DNA of 64,000 nt from Methylocella silvestris BL2. Lineage in GTDB: Bacteria; Pseudomonadota; Alphaproteobacteria; Rhizobiales; Beijerinckiaceae. The translations under genes were made by a program, and so were the position numbers. The stretch covers positions 1,364,001 through 1,428,000 of the forward strand of contig NC_011666.1 in NCBI RefSeq assembly GCF_000021745.1, in the 5' to 3' direction. Below the pieces are notes generated by a model that did no database searches, had not been told where the DNA came from, and saw only the letters and a list, made by a program, of their open reading frames with translations. This document shows positions 7,780 to 16,980 of the stretch, in pieces (within the stretch, counting starts at the first letter, position 1; the number at the start of each line of letters is the position of its first letter).

Positions 7780-10595
7780 GCCAGCGCCTGTTTCAGCATG
7801 TCCTGCGTGACCGGCAGCGATTGGAAGCGGCGCCCTGTCGCGTCGAAGATGGCGTTCAGCAGCGCCGGAACGACAGGAATCATCACCACCTCAGCCATGC
7901 CTTTCGGCGGTTCGTTCGATGCGAGCGGGGGCAGAATCTCGATCTCGAGATCATGCAGCGGCAAATCGGATCCGCGCGCCACGACATATTGGCCGAGATT
8001 CCATTGCCCATTGCCGGGCCCGTCCTCAAACGGGGGCAGAGTCTCGAGCAGTGTGTAACCCACGCCCATCGCAAAACCGCCCTGCGCCTGCCCGAGCACC
8101 ACCTCGGGAACGAGCACCTTGCCGCATTCCAATACGCTATAGGCCCTCGCGATGTGGAGCGCCCCTGTCGCGCGCTCGATCTCGATGCGAACCAGCGTGC
8201 CGCAAAGCGACGAAAAGGCCGTGCCGATCCGATTGTAGTCGGTGGGCGGAAAGGCGACCATCTTGCGATGGAGGCGCGTGAACTTGCCGCCTCCGTAGCG
8301 CACCGCCAGCGCGTCGATGTCGGCCGTCCAATCCTCGCCGGCGATGTTAAATACGCCCTGCGCCCATGCCCAGCGCGAAAAGGCGTGCGCCATGGCGCCT
8401 GTCACGCCCTTCTGGGCATGCGCCTTTGCGGCAATCGCCGACAAGGGCAGCGGGGAAAGCCCGGTCATGATCAAAGTCTCGCCCTGCCAGTAGGCCTCAT
8501 CCGACTGCTTGGCTCTCGGATCGGTCGATTCGATGCCCCAAAGCGAGAGCGCGGCGGGCCAAAGTCCGAAGCGAAATATGATGCGCGCCGCTTCCGCGAC
8601 GGCCTGAGTTCCGACATGGGCGCCGATCGAAGCGCTGGTCGCCGAACTGATCGCCGGCACCCAGCGCGGGTTTTTCGCCGCCTCATCCTGGGCCGTCTGG
8701 GTGATTGTGTAGGCGTCGCCGGACGTCGTGAGTTCGAGCGCGTCGAACACGTCGACCTGCGCCACCGTCACCTCGTCGGCAATGCCGCCGACATGCAGCG
8801 CGGCCCGATTGGCCAAAGCGGTTCCGATGCCGTTCCCCATCTCCACTGCGTCGCCGTGAATCGAAATGCGGCCGTTTGGATCGATCTCGATCGATCCGAG
8901 CGTACAATCCGCGCCCGTTCCGTAGTCCTTGGCGGAGCAGGCGACGCCGACGCCGACGACGAACCCTGGTTTTGGACGCGCCTTCTCTTCAACACGCGTT
9001 CGCCAGATCGGATGTTTATCGAGCTTGTCGAGGATTTCCTGGGTGCGCACCGAGACCGAATAAGGATTGCCGGTCATTGTCCGGCCGCCGGGTCGCAACG
9101 CGTTGCGCCGGCGGAACTCGATCGGATCGATCGGAAGCGCGGCCGCCGCCTCGTCGACCAACACCTCAAGCGCGGTCATCGTTTGCAGCGTCCCATAGCC
9201 GCGCATGGATCCGGCGGTGACGCCACGCGAATGAACGGCGACGGTGGTCACGTCGACCTTGGGAATATCGTAGATCCCGATCGCGCCGGTTGCGGCCACA
9301 ACGGCGACGCTGATCGAATAGTTCATCAGGCCGCCGCCATCGAGGACGTGGTCGGCCGCGAACGCCGTGATCAGTCCGCTTGCCCGATCGACGCCGATCT
9401 GCGACCGCATCTTGATCGCGTGGCGTTTGACGCCGCCTTGAAACTGTTGAAGGCGGTCATGCGCGAGGCGAACCGCATGGCCCGGATAGAACATCGCCGC
9501 CAGCGCCACGTAGAGCGGAAACGGCGTGTGGTCGCGGCCGCCAAAGCCCCCGCCAATATAGGCGAATTGGGCGTCGATGTTTTTCGGCTTGAAATCGGCC
9601 TTCGCTTCGCCGAGCAGGAACGCGAGCGCCTCAGTCGCTTCGAACGGCGATTGCACGCCCAGCACGATTTCCAGGTTCGCGGCATGCGGGTCATACCACG
9701 CAAGCCCGCATTCGGGCTCGAGGAACATCGGATCCACCGACTGCGTCTCGAATTGACGGTCGAGCGTCAGGACGGCCGGGTCATCGCCGGCAAGCCGCGC
9801 GCGGATCGCCTCGCCATAGGTAGCGCCCTTGACATATTCACCGCCCTTGGCGACCGGCATCGGCTTCCAGATCGGCCGCCCAGAGCTCTCGAGGAGGCCG
9901 GGGCTTATCCAGCCTTCCTGCAGCGGCGAATAGATATCGGGGGCGTCCGGCGTCGCGCCGGCCACGCGGGTGAAACGGAACGCGCCATAATTTGGGACGT
10001 CCACCGGGCCGGTTTCAGCGCCGAATTTTAGGAAATCGCCGTCGCGCAAAACGAGCCGCGCTCGATCGAAGGCGTCGAACGTCTCGAAAATCAGCAAAGC
10101 CGCCGGCTGGCCGAGATAAGACGGGGTCTTGCCCACCGGGCAGAGGAGATCCCCGGCATAGAATTCCGGCGCGCGCGCGCCAATTCGCGCGAGATCCTCG
10201 GCCGTCACCACGACCGAAGGCTGTGCATCCTTGCCCAGCCGCGTCAGGTCGAAGCCTACATAAACATGGGTTGCGTCCGCTGCGCGCGCCAGGAGAGCAT
10301 GCGAGGTGTTGGCCGGCCAACCGGGAAGATCGGAGGCCCGGAAGTCGGAAGCATAGAGCTTGGCGCCGGTCGCCTTGGCGACGCCGTCGACGCGCCCGGC
10401 CGCCGGCTTCCAAACGCCTCTTCCCGGCAGCGTTTCATGCGCCAGAAAAGCGGATGAGTCAGCCAGGGCGAGGCGCGAAACGCCAAGCGTGATGCCGCTG
10501 ATGGCGGCCAATTTCAGGAATTTTCGTCGCGAGGCCTCTATGATTTTACCCTTTATCTTCGAATAGCTTAAAATCCGGGGCGGCCTCGGCGCCAC
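7776..10595 (-). CDS. Molybdopterin-binding large subunit, isoquinoline 1-oxidoreductase/aldehyde dehydrogenase type, Tat-exported
   Basis: 939 residues from a GTG at 10595; the start has no strong ribosome site and could lie further in. The N-terminus has a twin-arginine signal (SRRKFLKLAAISG), pointing to a periplasmic enzyme. The xanthine dehydrogenase large-subunit fold is indicated by YIGGGFGGRDH near residue 350, AGSMRGYGTLQ near 460, and a C-terminal KGMAEVVMIPVVPAL whose Glu matches the catalytic Glu of the family. Substrate is unknown: N-heterocycles or aldehydes are possible. The gene follows the multicopper oxidase by 24 nt on the same strand, so an operon and an electron-transfer relation between the two are plausible. 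Confidence 0.88.
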   Translation of the reverse strand: MAPRPPRILSYSKIKGKIIEASRRKFLKLAAISGITLGVSRLALADSSAFLAHETLPGRGVWKPAAGRVDGVAKATGAKLYASDFRASDLPGWPANTSHALLARAADATHVYVGFDLTRLGKDAQPSVVVTAEDLARIGARAPEFYAGDLLCPVGKTPSYLGQPAALLIFETFDAFDRARLVLRDGDFLKFGAETGPVDVPNYGAFRFTRVAGATPDAPDIYSPLQEGWISPGLLESSGRPIWKPMPVAKGGEYVKGATYGEAIRARLAGDDPAVLTLDRQFETQSVDPMFLEPECGLAWYDPHAANLEIVLGVQSPFEATEALAFLLGEAKADFKPKNIDAQFAYIGGGFGGRDHTPFPLYVALAAMFYPGHAVRLAHDRLQQFQGGVKRHAIKMRSQIGVDRASGLITAFAADHVLDGGGLMNYSISVAVVAATGAIGIYDIPKVDVTTVAVHSRGVTAGSMRGYGTLQTMTALEVLVDEAAAALPIDPIEFRRRNALRPGGRTMTGNPYSVSVRTQEILDKLDKHPIWRTRVEEKARPKPGFVVGVGVACSAKDYGTGADCTLGSIEIDPNGRISIHGDAVEMGNGIGTALANRAALHVGGIADEVTVAQVDVFDALELTTSGDAYTITQTAQDEAAKNPRWVPAISSATSASIGAHVGTQAVAEAARIIFRFGLWPAALSLWGIESTDPRAKQSDEAYWQGETLIMTGLSPLPLSAIAAKAHAQKGVTGAMAHAFSRWAWAQGVFNIAGEDWTADIDALAVRYGGGKFTRLHRKMVAFPPTDYNRIGTAFSSLCGTLVRIEIERATGALHIARAYSVLECGKVLVPEVVLGQAQGGFAMGVGYTLLETLPPFEDGPGNGQWNLGQYVVARGSDLPLHDLEIEILPPLASNEPPKGMAEVVMIPVVPALLNAIFDATGRRFQSLPVTQDMLKQALA

Positions 10596-10619
10596 GCCGG
10601 CTGCAGAAAAATCCTCGAA

Positions 10620-13600
10620 CTAGTCGCCGCCGACGACGACCGATCGCGCGCCTTCCAGGGGGACGATCTCCCCCAGGAGCGCTGGCTGCAGAACCGTCGC
10701 CTTTGGGTCCGCCCTGACGAAATCGAATTTGAGGACGCGCGCGCCTTGCGGGGATGTTGCGCTCACCAGCAGGTTCGCGCCCATGGTTGTGCTCGTCGTG
10801 GCGACCTGCGCGCCAGAGGCTCCGGCAAATGGCTCGAAGCTCGCGATCTCGCGGAACTTGGCGCCATGATCGTGCTGCGCAGGATTTTCCACATACATGG
10901 CGGGCCCCCCATCCAGCGCCGAACCGCTCGAATACACCTTGACGGCGCCCCTGTCCGCGAGTTGGCTGACGATGATGCGCTTGGCGCCGCCGAGCGATCC
11001 GGCGAGCCAGCCCGTCGCGATGGAGACGCCGCCCCGGTACTCCGGGCCGAATGGCAGGAACGCGGTCTCGTTGACCGGCTTGTCGATCGCCGCCTTCGGC
11101 GCATCGCCCTTCGCAATCGCCGTCGTCAGCGGAAAGACGAACACCTTGACCATGGCGATGCTTCCTGGACCGGAAGCAGTGACGAGGCTGTTCCGGCCGG
11201 TCGAAAAATCCACGAAACCGGCCGCGACGCTGACGCCCGACTTGTCATCGGCATTCGGCTTGAACGACGAAAAGATCGGCGGCGCAACGCCCGGCGACGC
11301 CGGCAGATTTGTGCCATACACCCGCACTTCGCTTGGCGAACCGGGGCCCGAACCCACCACGATGTTGTCGGACGTCGTTCCGTCGATCTGTGCGGCGGTC
11401 ACCGAGACGCCGCCGCGCATTTCAGAGGGGAAGGCTTGAAACCGCGCCAGTTCGGTCTCGAAAGGCTTGGCGGATTTTCTCTTGCCGGAATAGACGACGA
11501 CTTCCGGCGCGTGATCCTTGCCTGCGCCGACGACGAGGTCGAGGACGCCGTCGCCATCGACGTCGCCCATGGCGATGCTGACATTGCCTTCGTAGCCGGG
11601 AAAGGGGACCACCGTGGCGATATGACGGTCATCCTTGCCGTCGAACAGGCGAACCTCCGTCGGCTTGCCGGAGCCGCCCGGAGCCGCCGCCGCGTAGCTG
11701 GACACCGCCGGAATGACGTTGATGAGCGCCATCAATCCGTTGTCCTCATGGTTGAGGCGATGGCAATGCATAACGAACAGCCCGATATAATCGTCAAACC
11801 GCGTGCGGATCGACAGGATGCCCGGCTGGATCACGCTCTCGTCGATCTGCATGGTCGGGGCCGGCGCGTTGCTGTTGTCGGCGCCAAAATGGTCGGGGCC
11901 CGTGCGCACGCCCGTCGTCGGATCGAAATAGTCAACCACCTGGAAATCGTTGACGTGGACGTGGATAGGGTGCTCATCATTGTTGTGGTTGATGAATTTC
12001 CACTCCTCGACCGAGTCGAGGCGCGGCTGGATCAGCGGCATGTTGGGGAAGGCGGCGCTATCGAAGGCGTAGACGAAGGCCTTCGGGTCCGCCGTCGTCG
12101 CCTTGTCGTTCAGGAATCCGCCGGAAATCAGGATTTGCCGCTTTACGTCGGGCGTGGCGTCCGCCAGCTCGACAAAGGAGGTGTAGGCGCCCAGCTTTTG
12201 CCCCTCGACGAAGGGCGTCGTCACACCCTTTTCCTGTGAGGGCGTCGCCCGCGCCAGCAGCTGGGTGGGAAAGGCGAAGAACCCGTCGACATAGCTCACG
12301 GCCGAAGGCACTACGCTGAGGCTACCGAGCACCGCGGGCGGATTTTCCGTTCCATTGTTGGCGTAGAGCACGCCGGGCGCCGTGATGGTCTTGGCGCCTC
12401 CGCCTCGCGGCGGCATCTCGAGGATCAGATCGCCTTCGGGTGGCATCGTCACGGCGATCGCATACCGGCTGGCAGGCGAGATCACCAGACGAGTCCCGTT
12501 TTCAGTGATCGGGTAATGCACGGCGGGAGAGGGATTGCCGTCCTGCCCCACGATTGCGATCGGCGGGTGCCGTCCTGTCGCGGTCTCCGTGAGCTGGACG
12601 CTCATATAGGCAAAGTCGCTGATATTCGCGAGCATCCAGATCTCGGTCTGGCCCGGCTTGCTCCTGATCGTCGGTTCGAACTGTCCGTTGACCGTGAACT
12701 GAACGTCACGCTTGCTGTCCGGCAGCGTCGGATCGGCCGGAACGTCCTTGTCGGTTTGGCCGTTAGCCGCCGTGAACGTTTGAAGATTGCTGGGAATCGT
12801 CTGAAAAAGCCCACGGTCATTGCTGATCGACAGCGGACCCGCGTACCAGACGGTGAAATAGGTCGCGCCAACCTTGGACTGGGCGAAGTTGACGGGGGCG
12901 AGCAGCGGGCGATAGACGCCCTTCGCCAATTCGTCGCCCTTGGGAGGGGCGATCGTGCTGACATATTGCGGCCAGTCCGGATCGTCGAGTTGCGCCAGGC
13001 CGCCGGCGCGATCGAATACGAAATTGTACTGAAGCAGCATGTTACGAATGGGGATCTGCTTTTCCGTCACTGCCGGGAGGTTGCCGTCCGTTCGACCGAT
13101 CGACAGAAGCCCAGCCAGACCGGTATAGGTCTGCGGCCCTGTCAAGGTGTGAAGGTGGCTGTGATACCAGTAGGCGCCCTGCGGCATGTTGGTTGGAATG
13201 TTGTAGGTATAGGTGTTCGACATTCCCGCCGCGATGTGCAGCATGACGTTGTCGGAATTGCCTTTCGGGCTGACGTGCAGGCCGTGAACATGCAAATTGA
13301 CCGGCGACGACTTCATTTGTATCGGGTAGAGCGGAACGGCGCCGTTCGTCGCTGTATATTGCGGACTGAAGTAGTCCGCGATGGTGAGGTCGGTCAGCGC
13401 GTTGTCGAGATGTACGATCAGGGTCTCGCCTGGAAAAACCTGCAAGGTCGGCGCCGGATAGAGGCCGCCGCCTGACATTTTTCCGTCCGACGGCGCGCCG
13501 CGGATCACTTCATAATCGAAGAGCAAAAAGTTCTGGACAGGCTTGGCCACCGTATCGAGCGATGCCGCGCCCTGACGCGCGGTCAGCCTCACCTCAAGGA

Positions 13601-13790
13601 CGCCATCCTTGCTCGCGAGCGTTACGGGCTCGCGAAACTCGGACGAAACGCCCTGCCCCGCGGCGTCGCCAGCGGCATTTGCTCGAACCGCCAAACCAGG
13701 CGCGAACAGCGCGGACAAGGCGGCGAATGAGCCAATGAGCGCGGCGCGAAACTGGCGACAAAATCGGAAATGGCGGGGACGATAACCCAT
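10620..13790 (-). CDS. Secreted multicopper oxidase with C-terminal FG-GAP repeat domain
   Basis: 1056 residues. ATG at 13790 is chosen over longer frames because GGAGAAA precedes it and a signal peptide follows (ALIGSFAALSALFAPGLAVRANA). Copper ligands are visible: LHVHGLHVS near residue 163, YWYHSHLHT near 207, HPIHVHVNDF near 605 and the type-1/trinuclear motif HCHRLNHEDNGL near 672. From about 717 onward there are FG-GAP (beta-propeller) repeats, for example GDVDGDGVLDLVVGAG. The usual bacterial multicopper oxidase is about 500 residues, so the propeller roughly doubles it. First gene of an operon with the molybdenum hydroxylase subunits. Substrate unknown. Confidence 0.9.
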   Translation of the reverse strand: MGYRPRHFRFCRQFRAALIGSFAALSALFAPGLAVRANAAGDAAGQGVSSEFREPVTLASKDGVLEVRLTARQGAASLDTVAKPVQNFLLFDYEVIRGAPSDGKMSGGGLYPAPTLQVFPGETLIVHLDNALTDLTIADYFSPQYTATNGAVPLYPIQMKSSPVNLHVHGLHVSPKGNSDNVMLHIAAGMSNTYTYNIPTNMPQGAYWYHSHLHTLTGPQTYTGLAGLLSIGRTDGNLPAVTEKQIPIRNMLLQYNFVFDRAGGLAQLDDPDWPQYVSTIAPPKGDELAKGVYRPLLAPVNFAQSKVGATYFTVWYAGPLSISNDRGLFQTIPSNLQTFTAANGQTDKDVPADPTLPDSKRDVQFTVNGQFEPTIRSKPGQTEIWMLANISDFAYMSVQLTETATGRHPPIAIVGQDGNPSPAVHYPITENGTRLVISPASRYAIAVTMPPEGDLILEMPPRGGGAKTITAPGVLYANNGTENPPAVLGSLSVVPSAVSYVDGFFAFPTQLLARATPSQEKGVTTPFVEGQKLGAYTSFVELADATPDVKRQILISGGFLNDKATTADPKAFVYAFDSAAFPNMPLIQPRLDSVEEWKFINHNNDEHPIHVHVNDFQVVDYFDPTTGVRTGPDHFGADNSNAPAPTMQIDESVIQPGILSIRTRFDDYIGLFVMHCHRLNHEDNGLMALINVIPAVSSYAAAAPGGSGKPTEVRLFDGKDDRHIATVVPFPGYEGNVSIAMGDVDGDGVLDLVVGAGKDHAPEVVVYSGKRKSAKPFETELARFQAFPSEMRGGVSVTAAQIDGTTSDNIVVGSGPGSPSEVRVYGTNLPASPGVAPPIFSSFKPNADDKSGVSVAAGFVDFSTGRNSLVTASGPGSIAMVKVFVFPLTTAIAKGDAPKAAIDKPVNETAFLPFGPEYRGGVSIATGWLAGSLGGAKRIIVSQLADRGAVKVYSSGSALDGGPAMYVENPAQHDHGAKFREIASFEPFAGASGAQVATTSTTMGANLLVSATSPQGARVLKFDFVRADPKATVLQPALLGEIVPLEGARSVVVGGD

Positions 13791-14099
13791 AATTTCTCCG
13801 TGGAACTTATGCAGCGCGGCGATATACAGCACGCTTTTTCTAAGCTTCGCGGAAAAAGCATTGTGCGAATGCTTAGGATCGTTCTCCAATAAGCGCCAGC
13901 CATATTTGTCTTTAGCGATTCCTGTGGCGCCTACTGCTGCGATCTGGCCGCCAGGGCCGTCAACTTGCAGTTGTCGACCCGGACGGCAAAATTGATCAGA
14001 CCGCTTTGGGCGTTCGGCGCTCACTACGCCCGGCGGAATTGCCATCCAGGCGCAAATCGTGCACCCATAGTGACCCTTCATTCTCCTCAGGATCGATCC
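13791..14099. promoter_or_regulatory. Divergent intergenic region between MCO and small Tat protein
   Basis: About 310 nt separating the minus-strand MCO operon from the plus-strand Tat-signal gene. It must hold both promoters; I cannot assign individual boxes. Confidence 0.4.
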
Positions 14100-14384
14100 G
14101 TGAAGCAGATGAAATTGACCCGCCGCGACGTCGCGGCCTTGGCCGGAAGCAGCGCGATTGCAGCGAGCCTCGCTAGCGTTTCTCCAGCCGCCGCCTATCA
14201 AGGAAATATGGAGCGCGCGCTTGGGGCGCTCCAGGACGCCTTCGGCTCTCTCCAGGCGGCCACCCCGAACAAGGGAGGCCATAGAGAGCGGGCGATGGAC
14301 CTCATTCAGCGGGCGATCGCTCAGGTGCAGGAGGGCATCGACTTCGCCAATGCGAACGGCGGCGGCGGTGGGCCTCCCTACTAA
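14100..14384 (+). CDS. Small Tat-signal exported protein
   Basis: 94 residues from GTG at 14100 (CAGGA 7 nt upstream) or 91 from ATG at 14109. The N-terminus is a twin-arginine signal (LTRRDVAALAGSSAIAASLA ending near AAAYQG). The mature part is short and helical (ALGALQDAFGSLQAATPNKG, then RAMDLIQRAIAQVQEGIDFA) with a Gly-rich tail. No cofactor motif. Divergent from the MCO operon, so possibly related to it; small Tat proteins can be carried along with a folded partner, but here this is speculation. Confidence 0.7.
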   Translation: MKQMKLTRRDVAALAGSSAIAASLASVSPAAAYQGNMERALGALQDAFGSLQAATPNKGGHRERAMDLIQRAIAQVQEGIDFANANGGGGGPPY

Positions 14385-14824
14385 CGTCAAAGCCGGCGGC
14401 GTCGAGTTCCCAGCGCAATTACGCAGTCAATTCGCGCCGTCGAAAGGGCCGGCAAGACAGTGGCCGGCATCGAGATTAACGACCAAAAGTCAATCGTCGT
14501 CTCCGCCACAATTTCTGAGCGCAGGCTCGTTCGACGGCGGGTTGCCCGCGCAACTCGGCATCCGCCGCCTCCACGTAACAGACTTGCCAGCGTAGAGCCT
14601 TTTCGTCAGTAAATGGCATAGCGACAAGCGAGAAATCGCGGCGGCGATCCCATAGACTATGGCGCGGGCGATTAATCGCGCCCAGTCAAGCGGCCGCTCT
14701 CATCGCCCTCGGGGCGGTGTGCCTGTTTTGCAACGTCTTTCCAAAACCTGATCTCGACAGGGCGGTGCGCATTTTTCGCGGCTGACGCGAGCCGAGCCAT
14801 ATCATTGCTATATATAATATTATA
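14385..14824. other. Intergenic, left flank of accessory region
   Basis: No gene supported. An AT-rich, promoter-like stretch (about 14800-14830, with repeated TATA) lies at its right end before the haemagglutinin remnant. Confidence 0.45.
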
Positions 14825-14866
14825 TTGCGTACTGTCCGTCGGCGGCGCTTTGGAGACCCGCACGCC

Positions 14867-15260
14867 ATGCCCTCACCGCGCCTCGCAACAACTGTTCCGT
14901 TCCAGGGAGGGCTCACTTCGAAATTCGAAGCCGCGCAACTCGACCCGCGCACCGTCGCCCTGCCCCGCCGCCAACGCCTTTCGGCTCGGTTGCGCGCTTT
15001 GTACGGTCCCTTCGCCACGATGACCGTGATCGCGGCTTTGCTGGCGCTCCCGCGTCCCGTTCTTGCGGGACCTTCGGGCGGCGTGGCGATTGATGGCTCG
15101 GCGAACATCGGCCAGACCGGCAGCGTCACCAACATCAATCAACCGGGCGCGTGGGGGCACTCTCAACCGCGTCGTCGGCAATGAGGCGAGCATTATCTCG
15201 GGCACCCTCAACGCCAAGGACCAGAGGGCGAGGACAGCAGCCACTCGGTGCAGGCGTCGG
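14867..15260 (+). pseudogene. Remnant of a filamentous-haemagglutinin-like (TpsA) exoprotein, N-terminal TPS domain
   Basis: One frame reads through a signal-peptide-like stretch (VIAALLALPRPVLAGPSGG) and then SANIGQTGSVTNINQ. A second frame continues from about 15145 with LNRVVGNEASIISGTLNA, the diagnostic NRVVG segment of TPS secretion domains. The part normally between INQ and LNRVVG is missing and the frame changes, so this is an internally deleted, truncated gene. No TpsB partner is in the window. Confidence 0.65.
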
Positions 15261-15810
15261 CAATATTGTCGGGCGCCCCGCAGACGGTCTTCCCCGGCTT
15301 CACCTCATTCAACCCAAGCAAAATTCACGCTCTTGAATCCGACTGGAACGGCGATAGCCCCACTTTCGATCTGACAACAGACAATGCGACGGTTACGCCG
15401 ATAACGTCGATCGGCAGGCTAGCTACAATCTCCGGCCCAACGCGCGTATCTGGAGCTGTCGGGGCGGCAGGCACGGTGGGCATAATCTATAACGTCGAGA
15501 TGAGTTTTGACGTCCAGCCCCCGGGCGGCACCATTATAAATGTCGAGCTATCGATCAGAACCCATCCGGTCCGATCTGCGTAAATAACGCTGTTTATGCG
15601 GTCTCTACGGCGGCAGAGCGCAAAAAGCACTTTGCAACGATCCACCTATCGAACATCTCATCTCAGGGCGGCACATGGACCATGAATTCCGAATTCAACG
15701 CCACTTTAAGAACTTTGATATATGCCTGTCCGGTGGTAAATTCAGGCGCCGGCGTCCCGACGAGGACCACGAGCCAAGCTTCGATCAAGTTTGGACTCGG
15801 TAGGGGATAA
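15248..15810 (+). pseudogene. Frameshifted gene of unknown function, phage-like context
   Basis: The first part (frame from 15248) reads GFTSFNPSKIHALESDWNGD through to about 15555; the second part resumes in another frame with NPSGPICVNNAVYAVSTAAE and runs to a TAA at 15808. Both halves have protein-like composition, so a single-base shift near 15555 broke one gene of about 185 codons. No domain recognised. It precedes another broken, phage-like gene. Confidence 0.45.
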
Positions 15811-15920
15811 TCAACACTTTGAGGTACATTCTCGCCATCATCCTCTGCCAGTGGGGCGATTTGTAAGTAGCCGTTCAAGGGCTGCCCCGAACATCGATCG
15901 CAGCGTTACGCTCTGCGCCG

Positions 15921-16970
15921 GTGTTTGTCGGTAGTTATCTGGTTGATAGCGTCGGCGGAAAGAAGACAGCTTCGCAAACGGGAATGGCTGCGACTGTCTT
16001 CAACTCATCTGGCTTCCTATTGACTTCGACGACAGCAAATACGCTGCGCTTTGATCATGACATTAATACAAGTTCCCCACGGAATATCTTGATCGAGGGT
16101 ACCAGCACGAACTCCAGGCTATGGAGTCGCGATCTGACGAATGCGGCATGGACGAAAACGAACACCACAGCCGTCAAGGAGCAAACGGATCTTGATGATG
16201 CGGCCAATTCGGCTTCATCATTGGCCGTGTCTGCTCGAAACGGCACAGTCTGCCAGACAGTGACGCTTGCCTCGTCGCAGCAATCAGCATAATTTTGCAT
16301 CAAGAGGATCAGCGGAACTGGCGTCGTCAATATGGCGATCGATAGAACAACCTATAGCGCCGTGCCCGTCACCGCTTCGTGGGCCCGCGTGAGCATTGCT
16401 GCGCATACCGTAACGAACCCGCAGCCCTGTATCCAGGTCGTGACCAATGGCGATGCCGTTTCCATCGACGCGGTCCAGGCAGAGACTGGCGCTATACCCC
16501 GATCCCCGATCATCACAGCGACGGCGGCAACGGCCGCCCGACAGTTTGACAATGTTACGTTCGCAGGAACAGGGGTCGTGGAAGGAACTCGCGCCGCGAT
16601 CGTCTTCGGGTGGGATGCGCTCTTTGGCCTCATCGGAAACAGCGCCTCATTGGGCGCTGGCAGTGAACCAACCCTCGCAATTAATGCAACTAATGCAAAC
16701 TGCTCACTCCCTGGCATCGGCAGCTTGGTCGTATTCAATACGACGCGCAGCGCGGGGGTCACATACCATTCTGGTTGCATTTTTGGAGTCGAACAATCAT
16801 TCGCAACTGATAATGGGGCCGCGCCCACCAGCGCTGCGACTGCGAGTACGTGGGCTGCCCCAACGACCATGGGCATGGGCGTGGAGTCGGCCGTACTGTT
16901 CGGGCATGTGCGGTCGCTCGCCGTATACGGTGAGTTGACGCCCCTCAGCTTCAAAAAGCAACCGTCGTAG
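15921..16970 (+). pseudogene. Phage/prophage-type structural protein interrupted by one nonsense codon
   Basis: GTG at 15921. The frame stays the same across the TAA at 16290-16292; before it is TVTLASSQQSA and after it FCIKRISGTGVVNM, so a CAA to TAA change would explain the break. Segments such as NSRLWSRDLTNAAWTKTN and CFIKRI-like text are typical of a family of phage tail/fibre-associated proteins rich in Ser/Thr/Ala. The total would be about 349 residues. Function as a virion or surface protein is inferred. Confidence 0.6.
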
Positions 16971-16980
16971 GGGCGCCCTA

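Noticed and set aside
7821-10031. 736-codon plus-strand open frame opposite the molybdenum hydroxylase gene
   Set aside because: Composition is Arg/Ala/His-rich antisense shadow; the minus strand encodes a clear enzyme with cofactor motifs.
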